Assembly: GCA_021779655.1 (NCBI GenBank)
Contig: JAJYAF010000005.1
Location: forward strand, 1 to 18,149
DNA length: 18,149 bases
Direction: 5' to 3'
DNA from: Pseudomonadota bacterium
Lineage (GTDB): Bacteria > Pseudomonadota > Alphaproteobacteria > Acetobacterales > Acetobacteraceae
The position numbers were made by a program, and so were the translations under genes. Under the pieces are notes generated by a model, which was not told the origin of the DNA, searched no databases, and was given only the letters and a program-made list of their open reading frames with translations. Below are positions 8,230 to 14,706 of this stretch, piece after piece (position 1 is the stretch's first letter; every line of letters starts with the position of its first letter).

Positions 8230-8752
8230 CCGCGATATCCGTTGTGGCCGTCCTCACCAACGTCTCGAAGCTGATCGGCTCGGGCGCGGGGTCGGCATGC
8301 AACAGCGCGTCGATACGGAAGTGAAGCGTGGTGCTGGTGTCCTCTTTCGGCGGCACGAGCGACACCGCCACGCGCACCAGGCGCGGCTCGAACCGGCGGA
8401 TGCTGCGCTCGATCTCCCGGCGCAGGGTCTCGCGCGCGCCATCCTCCTGCATCGCGCCGGCGGTGAAGTCGGGCAGACCGTAGGTGAAGCTGGAATTGGC
8501 CAGTTCCGGAAATGCATCAGGCACGGAGGCCAGACGGCGGCGGCCATTCAGCAGCGCCTCCAGATCGCGCCGTACCGCACGGCGCAGAACAGTCAGCGCG
8601 GCCGTGGCGGAAAGCGGCTGGTCACGCTCCATTTCGGGCGCGTCGTCCAGCAAGCGGTCCAGCACGGAAAGTTTCACCCGCGCGCCGGAATCCCGCATCC
8701 GGTCGATGAACAGATTGGCGTTGGCGCCCCGGTTCAGCGTGTCGTCGCTCAT
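8207..8752 (-). CDS. tssE: T6SS baseplate subunit TssE (gp25-like, ImpF)
   Basis: TssE is the gp25-like protein that starts sheath polymerisation on the baseplate. The 181-residue product carries the family landmarks in order: LSVLDRLLDD near residue 30, RRAVRRDLEALLN, the PELANSSFTYGLPDF block and RREIERSIRRFEPRL, the conserved gp25 region. Its ATG overlaps the stop of tagJ by four bases (ATGA), and its end overlaps tssF by 23 bases. Both suggest translational coupling. The C-terminal tail after DALLHADPAPEP is somewhat long and Thr/Ala-rich, with nothing recognisable in it. Confidence 0.95.
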   Translation of the reverse strand: MSDDTLNRGANANLFIDRMRDSGARVKLSVLDRLLDDAPEMERDQPLSATAALTVLRRAVRRDLEALLNGRRRLASVPDAFPELANSSFTYGLPDFTAGAMQEDGARETLRREIERSIRRFEPRLVRVAVSLVPPKEDTSTTLHFRIDALLHADPAPEPISFETLVRTATTDIAVAGGGIG

Positions 8753-9555
8753 TCGGAAAGCTGGAAGGTCACATCTTTAAGCTGCATGATGGCGAGATCG
8801 TCCTCTCCCGCCAGGAATATCCGCTGGCCGATGCCGCGCACCAGGCCCTTTTCCTCCGTCCAGGAGGTCGCGCGGCCGAGGCGATGGGTTTCATCACTAT
8901 CGTCCCCGCCGAAATAAATGGCGGGAATATAGACGTCGCCATCAGGTCCGCTTCTCACGCTCATGGTGCAGCGGCGCCAGGCGAGGTCACGCGGGCGCTT
9001 CGGCGCATGAAATTCCATGCTTTCGATGCGCGCGACGGGTATCCAGAAATATTTGCCGGTGGTGGTGAGCGTCTCGATATAGCCGGGCAGCAGATCATCC
9101 GCATCGCGGAAATCGTCGAACGCCTCGCCATTCGCGGTTGCCGGTACGCGCGGGCGCAGCGCCTCGGCCTCGCCGGCGGCGGCGGCGGCGGCGGCAAGAT
9201 CGCCCTCCCGCAACGCGATCAGCGCTCTCAAGGAAGCCTCGCCGGAGGGTTCCAGCGCATCCAGCACCTCCGGCACCCGGCCGTCACGGTAGAGCTGGCG
9301 CCGGGCGGTCTCGGCCCGCAGCAACTGCCGGAACTCCGAAACCACGAGCGCGGTGGAAGGATCAAGCTGGGCCGCCGCATCCAAAATCACGTCCGCGCGC
9401 TCCAGATTGCCTGAGAACAGCAGCAGTTCGGCCAGCAGCACGCGGCTGCCCAGATCGTTCGGCTTCTTCCTCACCTGCGCGTTCGCTGCGGCGAGGGCAT
9501 CGGCCAGGTGGCCCGCGCGGAACAGGCCGGCGGCGTCAAGTTCTGTTTCTACCAT
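8749..9555 (-). CDS. tagJ: T6SS accessory protein TagJ (ImpE/SciE, TPR-containing)
   Basis: This 268-residue protein belongs to the ImpE/SciE/TagJ family, which in studied systems binds the sheath subunit TssB and affects ClpV action. The N-terminal half is helical and TPR-like (AGHLADALAAANAQVRKKPND, then RVLLAELLLFSGNLERADVILD). The C-terminal half has the SciE-type sequence ADDLLPGYIETLTTTGKYFW, IPVARIESMEFHAPKRPRDLAWRR and YIPAIYFGG. A run of seven alanines (121-127), encoded by seven GGC/GCC repeats, lies near the join of the two halves. The start is 31 bases after tssC2; no strong ribosome site is visible. The place between tssC2 and tssE is the standard imp order (impE between impD and impF). 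Confidence 0.93.
   Translation of the reverse strand: MVETELDAAGLFRAGHLADALAAANAQVRKKPNDLGSRVLLAELLLFSGNLERADVILDAAAQLDPSTALVVSEFRQLLRAETARRQLYRDGRVPEVLDALEPSGEASLRALIALREGDLAAAAAAAGEAEALRPRVPATANGEAFDDFRDADDLLPGYIETLTTTGKYFWIPVARIESMEFHAPKRPRDLAWRRCTMSVRSGPDGDVYIPAIYFGGDDSDETHRLGRATSWTEEKGLVRGIGQRIFLAGEDDLAIMQLKDVTFQLSE
9175..9195. repeat. Seven-unit GGC trinucleotide repeat inside tagJ
   Basis: Seven perfect GGC units read as seven alanine codons (GCC) on the minus strand. Changes in copy number would keep the frame and only lengthen or shorten the alanine linker. Confidence 0.85.
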
Positions 9556-9586
9556 CGGCTGTCATCCATTTCCAAGGTTGCGGGTA

Positions 9587-11248
9587 TCATGTTCCGGCCG
9601 GAGCGGAAATTTCTATCATCAGGCGGAACGAAACGGCGACATCATCCAGCTGAAAATGCGGCTGCAGATGAATGGCGCAGGAAAACACCCCCGGCTTGCC
9701 GGGCACTTCCTCTACCGTGACGCCCGCATCGCGCAGCGGGTAGCGTGCCATGGTCTCGATCCCGGCGGCCGGGTTGGAATTGGTGTAGCGCATCAGCCAG
9801 TCACGCAGCTGGCGCTGGATCTCCGGCGCGGTCTTGAAAGCGCCGGTCATGTCCCGGCCCATGATCTTCACGTAATGGGCGAAACGGGAGACGCAGATGA
9901 TGCCGTTGAATTGCGCCGAAAGCCGGGCGTTGGCGCTGGCTATGGCAGCGTTCGGCCCGACATAACCGGTCGCCGGCATTTGCAGGCTGCGCGCCGCGCC
10001 GATCAGCGCTTCCCCGCCGTAAGGCAACGCGCAGACCGGCAGCAGCCCGGCGGCGACCAGGGCGCGCTCCTGCCGGTCGCTCAGCATCACATCCGGCGCC
10101 GGCCGGCCGAAACCATCGGCGGGATCGGTCGAGAACCGGAGTTCCGGCAGATCCTCGATGACGCCGGCGCCAAGACGGTCGATATCATAGCCACGAATAT
10201 CGGCGGGCCAGGAATAGGTATCGAACGCGCGGATAACGCAAGCAGCCACCAGATAGCCCGCCGTGCTGGTGACATGGCCGGTGCCGTCCCGCATCCGTTC
10301 CCGGTAGCGGAAGCCGCGATTATGGGCCGGGGTTTCCGCCCAGGGCAGGCGCATGAGCATGCGCGGCAGCGTGACCGCGAGGAAGCGCGAATCATCCAGG
10401 CTGGCAAGGCGCTTCCAGCGCTGATATTCCGCCGCCGCCATGGCGGAAGCGGGGTCCGCGATGCCGCTGAGTTCGGAAAATTCATCCACGCCGAACAGCG
10501 CAGGCGACGCGCCGATGACCAATGGCGCGAAGGCGGCGGCGGCCACGCCGGCGAGCGAGGCAAGGGCTCCCACGTCATCGGTGGTCGCTCCCCGGCTTGG
10601 GCGATGGCGCACCTCGTAATCGGCGAGCAGCAGGCCATAAGGCTCTCCGCCCGCGATGCCGAATTCATCCTCATAAACGCGGCGGAACAGCTGGCTCTGG
10701 TCGAATTCGGAAGCACGCTCCAGATCGCGGCAGATTTCAGCCCAGGAAACGTTCAGCACCCGGATTTTCACGCGGCCGGTCAGCGATAGGCGGGAGACCA
10801 GCCAGGCAAGGCCGCGCCAGCTCCCTTCCAGCCCGCGCATCCGCGGATGATGCAGAATGGCATCGAGCTGGCCCGCGATCATCGCGTCCAGCCGCGCAAT
10901 ATCGTGATCCAGCCGCGCCGCGAGCGCCGTCCGATCCCGCGCAAGCCCCGGCGCCTCCGCGCCGAACCAGGCGGCGAGCGTGGGCGTTTGCCCTGCAAGC
11001 ATTTCCGCAAGACGGGTCGCGGCCTCGGCATGGGCGGCACCGAAAAACGCGCCTTCAAGCACCGCTTTCCGCAAGGGCGGCAGAACTGGCTCCGTGTCCG
11101 TTACGGAGCCGGGTTCGGGTTCCGTGGGCGGCGCCGGTTCAGGCGCGGGATCGGGCGCGGGATCAGGCGCGGGATCAGGCGGAAGAACCCGTCTGGCGGG
11201 CTTCCAGACGATCGTCGCGTCCGGATCTTCTTCGTCATCCCCAGCCAT
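9587..11248 (-). CDS. tssC2: Second TssC-family sheath-like protein (ImpD type) with N-terminal acidic, Pro-rich extension
   Basis: This is a 553-residue paralogue of the sheath protein encoded just upstream. Shared TssC landmarks are [42 protein letters not shown] and LADYE, with a C-terminal FQLDDVAVSFRLMIEI. Unlike the 495-residue TssC next to it, it begins with about 60 extra residues. These are an acidic start, DPDATIVWKP (Thr12), then repeated Asp-Pro-Ala-Pro units and a Glu/Pro linker. The ATG at 11248 is preferred over the in-frame GTG at 11281 because GAGAGGG lies 5 bases before it. Alphaproteobacterial imp loci often have two such genes (impC, impD). This one may be an accessory rather than the main sheath subunit; that is inferred. 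Confidence 0.92.
   Translation of the reverse strand: MAGDDEEDPDATIVWKPARRVLPPDPAPDPAPDPAPEPAPPTEPEPGSVTDTEPVLPPLRKAVLEGAFFGAAHAEAATRLAEMLAGQTPTLAAWFGAEAPGLARDRTALAARLDHDIARLDAMIAGQLDAILHHPRMRGLEGSWRGLAWLVSRLSLTGRVKIRVLNVSWAEICRDLERASEFDQSQLFRRVYEDEFGIAGGEPYGLLLADYEVRHRPSRGATTDDVGALASLAGVAAAAFAPLVIGASPALFGVDEFSELSGIADPASAMAAAEYQRWKRLASLDDSRFLAVTLPRMLMRLPWAETPAHNRGFRYRERMRDGTGHVTSTAGYLVAACVIRAFDTYSWPADIRGYDIDRLGAGVIEDLPELRFSTDPADGFGRPAPDVMLSDRQERALVAAGLLPVCALPYGGEALIGAARSLQMPATGYVGPNAAIASANARLSAQFNGIICVSRFAHYVKIMGRDMTGAFKTAPEIQRQLRDWLMRYTNSNPAAGIETMARYPLRDAGVTVEEVPGKPGVFSCAIHLQPHFQLDDVAVSFRLMIEISAPAGT
11136..11183. repeat. Four tandem 12-bp repeats encoding Asp/Glu-Pro-Ala-Pro units in tssC2
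   Basis: Four consecutive 12-base units, variants of GGATCAGGCGCG. Two neighbouring units differ from each other at one position. On the minus strand they encode DPAP, DPAP, DPAP and EPAP, forming a flexible acidic linker between the DATIV motif and the TssC core. Confidence 0.9.
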
Positions 11249-11253
11249 CGCCA

Positions 11254-11260
11254 CCCTCTC
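11254..11260 (-). promoter_or_regulatory. Ribosome binding site that decides the tssC2 start
   Basis: GAGAGGG on the minus strand, 5 bases before the ATG at 11248. The upstream GTG at 11281 has no purine-rich site in front of it. Confidence 0.6.
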
Positions 11261-11297
11261 TTCCGCGCCGGATTGCGGCACGGCGGTGATTCACGGA

Positions 11298-12785
11298 TCA
11301 GGCTTTCTGCGGAATGCGGGCGACCATGCGCATGCTGGTCGTCAACTCTTCCATTTGCAGCCAGGGGCGAAGATAGGCAACGGCGTTATAAGAGCCGGGC
11401 TTGCCTGGAATTTCCTTCACCTCGACCTTCGCCTCCCGCAACGGATATTTCGCCTTGGTCTCGGCTCCGGCATCCGGATTGTCCGATACGTAGTTGGCGA
11501 TCCAGCGGTTCAGCCATTTCTCGCAATCGGTGGCTTCCATGAAGCTGCCGATCTTGTCCCGCGCCATGACCTTCAGAAAATGCGCGAACCGGCCGGAGGC
11601 CATGATATAGGGCAGGCGGGCGGAAATGGCCGCATTGGCGGTCGCGTCCGGGCGGTCGTATTTCTTCGGCTTCTGCACGGTCTGGGCGCCGAAAAACACC
11701 GCGTAATCCGTGTTCTTATAATGGCAGAGCGGCAGGAAGCCGAGATTGGACAATTCGAACTCGCGCCGGTCGGTGATGCCGACCTCGGTCGGGCATTTGC
11801 CGTCCATGTCGCCATCGTCGGACTGGAAGATATGCGTGGGCAGGTTTTCCACCTTGCCGCCGCCCTCGGCGCCGCGAATCGCCACACAGAAACCGGATTC
11901 GGCGAAGGCCGACGTCATCCGCACCCCCATGGCGTAGGCCGCGTTCATCCAGCAATAATCGCGATGGTTCAACGCCTGAGCGGCGCCGGAGGCGTCTTGA
12001 GGCGCTTCCTCATAGGCGAACTCCTCGATCGGTTTAGTCGCCGCGCCATAGGGGACACGGGCCAGCACACGCGGCATCACCAGCGAGACAAAGCGCGCGT
12101 CCTCGGTGTCGCGGAAGCCGCGCCACTTGGTGTATTCCGCCGTCTCGAAAATCTTCGCCAGGTCGCGCGGCTTGGTCAGTTCGGTCCAATCCTCGAACCC
12201 GAACATGCCCGCGCCGGCGGCGGAAATGAACGGCGCGAAGGAGGCGGCGGCCACGTTGGAAATCAGCCGGAGGGATTCGATATCGTCCGGGTGGTTGGTC
12301 CATTCGTAATCGCCGATCAACGCGCCATACGGTTCGCCACCGGGCGTGCCGAACTCGTTTTCATAAATCTTCTTGAAAAGCTGGCTCTGATCGAACTCGA
12401 CCGCTTTCGTCAGATCGCGGTTCAACTCGCGCTTGGTCATGTTGAGAACGCGGATCTTCAGGCCGGTGCCGGTCTCCGAGTTCATCACCAGATGATGCAG
12501 GCCACGCCAGCTGCCCTCCAGCTTCGTGAAATTTTCGTGATGCATGATGGCATTGAGCTGCTTCGAGACCTTCTGATCGATAGCCGCGATCGCCTTGTCG
12601 ATCGTGCGGGTCAGGTTCTTGTCGAACGTGACCGTGCCGGCAAGCGCCTGCTCGATCAGATTCTTGACGAGATCCTGCGCGCGGTCCGGTTCGGTCTGCT
12701 TGGTGGCGGAGACGACCTGCTCCAGGAAGTTCAAGCCTTCGGCGGCGGCGGGAGCCCCTTGCGGGCCAGTCTTTGCACCGGACAT
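11298..12785 (-). CDS. tssC: T6SS contractile sheath large subunit TssC (VipB/ImpC)
   Basis: TssC and TssB build the contractile sheath around the Hcp tube in the cytoplasm. The 495-residue product has the normal family length and all landmarks: [62 protein letters not shown], then [18 protein letters not shown]. Further on are [24 protein letters not shown] and [17 protein letters not shown], with a C-terminal [15 protein letters not shown]. The start is 3 bases past the tssB stop. AAGGAGGG, 7 bases before the ATG, lies inside the tssB end, so translation of the two partners is probably coupled. It is followed after 49 bases by its paralogue tssC2. Confidence 0.98.
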   Translation of the reverse strand: MSGAKTGPQGAPAAAEGLNFLEQVVSATKQTEPDRAQDLVKNLIEQALAGTVTFDKNLTRTIDKAIAAIDQKVSKQLNAIMHHENFTKLEGSWRGLHHLVMNSETGTGLKIRVLNMTKRELNRDLTKAVEFDQSQLFKKIYENEFGTPGGEPYGALIGDYEWTNHPDDIESLRLISNVAAASFAPFISAAGAGMFGFEDWTELTKPRDLAKIFETAEYTKWRGFRDTEDARFVSLVMPRVLARVPYGAATKPIEEFAYEEAPQDASGAAQALNHRDYCWMNAAYAMGVRMTSAFAESGFCVAIRGAEGGGKVENLPTHIFQSDDGDMDGKCPTEVGITDRREFELSNLGFLPLCHYKNTDYAVFFGAQTVQKPKKYDRPDATANAAISARLPYIMASGRFAHFLKVMARDKIGSFMEATDCEKWLNRWIANYVSDNPDAGAETKAKYPLREAKVEVKEIPGKPGSYNAVAYLRPWLQMEELTTSMRMVARIPQKA

Positions 12786-12788
12786 GGA

Positions 12789-13298
12789 TCAGCCCTCCTT
12801 TTTCTCAACGCCAAGCTGGGCGGAAACTTCTTTCAGTTCGGCGTCGTTCTGCAGCACCTGCTCCAGGAGGCTCTCCAGTTCCTCGGAACGGTCCGCTTTG
12901 CTCAGCAGATCACGCAGCTTGTTGCGCGTGTCCAGCAGGGATTTGAGCGCCGGCACCTGATCGACCACCCGGATGGGGTCGAAATCATCGATCGAACTGA
13001 ATTTAAGGGCCACCGCCATTTCGCTGCCGTCATCGGCCAGCGTGTTCTCGACCTTGATATTCAGGCCGGGGTTCATTCTGGCCATGACGTCATTAAAATT
13101 GTCACGGTCGATCTGTATGAATTTGCGCTCCGCCATGGGGCGCAGCGGCTGAGTCGGGTTGCCGGAGAAATCGCCCAGCACACCCACCACGAAAGGCAGT
13201 TCACGCTGGATCTCTGCGCCGTCGGTCTCGACATCGTAAGTAATATGAACGCGCGGTTTGCGGACCCGGTTCAACTTGCTGTGTACGCTGCCACTCAT
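12789..13298 (-). CDS. tssB: T6SS contractile sheath small subunit TssB (VipA/ImpB)
   Basis: TssB pairs with TssC to form the sheath. The product is 169 residues with the family sequence [20 protein letters not shown] near the start, [32 protein letters not shown] and [20 protein letters not shown]. It ends in a charged C-terminal helix ([20 protein letters not shown]). The ATG at 13298 is chosen because GGGAG (13307-13311) precedes it by 8 bases; the in-frame TTG at 13313 would put that site inside the gene. There is a 94-base gap after tssA, larger than other gaps in this operon, containing a small 6-bp hairpin (13362-13382) of uncertain meaning. Confidence 0.97.
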   Translation of the reverse strand: MSGSVHSKLNRVRKPRVHITYDVETDGAEIQRELPFVVGVLGDFSGNPTQPLRPMAERKFIQIDRDNFNDVMARMNPGLNIKVENTLADDGSEMAVALKFSSIDDFDPIRVVDQVPALKSLLDTRNKLRDLLSKADRSEELESLLEQVLQNDAELKEVSAQLGVEKKEG

Positions 13299-13392
13299 TT
13301 GTAGGTCTCCCAAAAAGCTTGCGGCCTAAAATTAAGGCGGAACGATGAAGGCCCTCCGGATCATCTGCCGCCGCGCCAGATGTACCCAAACG

Positions 13393-14487
13393 CTATTCCT
13401 CGGTTTTCAAACCGAGCCTGGAAAGAATACTAATCCGCACCTGATCGTCACGTACCACTTCGGCAATAAGTTCCGGCCAGGTAAGTCTCCCGCGGCGGAT
13501 CGCCTCGTCGATCGTGTAGGCCAGGGGCGATTGCGGTTCGGTGCGCCGGAAATACTCGGCAATTTCCGACAGGATTGCAAGAGCATCCTCGCGGTTGGCA
13601 AGGCGACGGGGCATCCCCGGCCCGGATTCCGCCGAAGCGCCGCCAAAGCCCCCCTCGCCTTCCTGCGGTAGCGGCTGCGCGTCGGTTTCACGTTCCGGGG
13701 GCGCGTAACGCGCCACGAATTCGCCGATCCCGTTCAGCACCTCGGCAATACGCCCGGTCGGCGGCGCGGCAGCCCCTGCCAGCCGGTCGAAAATCTCTCC
13801 CATTTCGCGCCAGGCGCCACGCGCGGCTTCAAAATCGCGGCGCAGCAAAATATAGTGGCCGGGCGGAACGGCCCGCGCCGCGTTGTGCATCGCCTCATAC
13901 GGCACCACGCCCGCCTCAATCCGCGCCGCCACACGATTGGAATCGGCCATGGCCTCCAACTCGGCGGATTGCAGATATTGAAAAAACATGACCGTTTCGC
14001 CGTTAACGTCCTTAAACACCGGAAGCTTTTGCAACGGCTGGCTTAACGTGCCTTCGCCACCTTCGCCGTTCAGCCCGGTTACCGGCGCCACGCGGGTTTC
14101 CATACCGTCCTCATCGGGCATCGGAAACAGATTATCCCAGTATTGTTCGGCAAGCCGACCGATCAGGCTGGCGCCGAATGCCAGTCCCGCCAGCCCGTCG
14201 CTGCGCACCAGCGCCTCGGTAAGCCATGCGGCGACTTCAAGATCCTTGGCTTTTTTGCTTAAGATTTCGGAAGCCAACGTACGCACGCTACGCCAGCCCT
14301 CAGACGAGGCGACCTCCCCGGGGGTGGCGTCCGCCGCGCGTTCCGCCGCTCTGGCATCGGCCCGCGCGTCCCGCAGCCGGAAATAGAGAGAGGTTGGAGA
14401 AAAATCCTCGCGGACATCGCTGCCAGCCGGCATGTCATCACTGACCGGCGCAAGCAAGTCTTCGAGATTTAGATCCTCAACCGCCAC
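13393..14487 (-). CDS. tssA: T6SS assembly protein TssA (ImpA)
   Basis: TssA coordinates tube and sheath growth at the baseplate or at the distal sheath end. The sequence shows an ImpA N-terminal domain (LEDLLAPVSDDMPAGSDVRED, then SEILSKKAKDLEVAAWLTEALVRSDGLAGL and YWDNLFPMPDEDGMETRVAPV). A variable middle and a short C-terminal module (NREDALAILSEIAEYFRRTEPQSPLAY, then GRLTWPELIAEVV) follow. The GTG at 14487 is preferred (364 residues) because AGAGGA (14493-14498) lies 5 bases before it and the protein then begins close to the usual TssA start. The in-frame ATG at 14520 would add 11 residues that look unlike TssA and has no ribosome site. This is the first gene of the leftward operon, facing clpV across the divergent control region. 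Confidence 0.94.
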   Translation of the reverse strand: MAVEDLNLEDLLAPVSDDMPAGSDVREDFSPTSLYFRLRDARADARAAERAADATPGEVASSEGWRSVRTLASEILSKKAKDLEVAAWLTEALVRSDGLAGLAFGASLIGRLAEQYWDNLFPMPDEDGMETRVAPVTGLNGEGGEGTLSQPLQKLPVFKDVNGETVMFFQYLQSAELEAMADSNRVAARIEAGVVPYEAMHNAARAVPPGHYILLRRDFEAARGAWREMGEIFDRLAGAAAPPTGRIAEVLNGIGEFVARYAPPERETDAQPLPQEGEGGFGGASAESGPGMPRRLANREDALAILSEIAEYFRRTEPQSPLAYTIDEAIRRGRLTWPELIAEVVRDDQVRISILSRLGLKTEE

Positions 14488-14492
14488 GTTCG

Positions 14493-14498
14493 TCCTCT
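14493..14498 (-). promoter_or_regulatory. Ribosome binding site supporting a GTG start of tssA
   Basis: AGAGGA on the minus strand, 5 bases before the GTG at 14487. No purine-rich site precedes the alternative ATG at 14520. Confidence 0.5.
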
Positions 14499-14576
14499 TC
14501 CCAAACCAATCCGCCGTCATGGCGAAGCCGTTTTTTGTTCCGAAACCGAAGTTTTCATTAAAGCAACCGCACGTTT

Positions 14577-14605
14577 ATATTAGCTGGACAGCATCAGCAA
14601 CTCAA
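14577..14605 (-). promoter_or_regulatory. Candidate sigma-70-type promoter of the tssA operon
   Basis: On the minus strand TTGAGT (14600-14605) and TAATAT (14577-14582) are separated by exactly 17 bases. Each hexamer matches the consensus at four of six positions. It lies in the AT-richer part of the divergent gap and would start transcription at about 14570, 50-85 bases before tssA. No convincing clpV promoter was found on the plus strand of the same gap. No sigma-54 -24/-12 pair was seen. Confidence 0.35.
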
Positions 14606-14695
14606 GCTAAGCAGTCACTGAAAAACGGGGACCGGACAATACGCGGCCAGTCCTCATTTCAAGGTTGCCTATCGCACCGTCCGGAACAAGACGCT

Positions 14696-14701
14696 AGGGA
14701 G
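14696..14701 (+). promoter_or_regulatory. Ribosome binding site that decides the TTG start of clpV
   Basis: AGGGAG, within a longer AGGGAGGGG run, lies 5 bases before the TTG at 14707. The residues read from this TTG (SIDLRALIGRLD) match the expected ClpV N-terminus, and no ATG or GTG fits there. Confidence 0.7.
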
Positions 14702-14706
14702 GGGTC

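Noticed and set aside
6763..8274. 503-codon plus-strand frame, and a similar one at 9353-10789
   Set aside because: They are antisense to tssF and to tssC2/tagJ and show no recognisable protein features.
11249..11281. GTG start giving TssC2 eleven more residues
   Set aside because: No ribosome site precedes it, whereas the ATG at 11248 has GAGAGGG at good spacing.
10980..13304. 774-codon open frame on the plus strand
   Set aside because: It lies antisense to tssB, tssC and part of tssC2, all of which have clear family motifs. Long antisense frames are common in high-GC genes.
13362..13382. CATCTG/CAGATG 6-bp hairpin between tssA and tssB as an attenuator or terminator
   Set aside because: The stem is short with a 9-base loop and no T-run; it could easily arise by chance.
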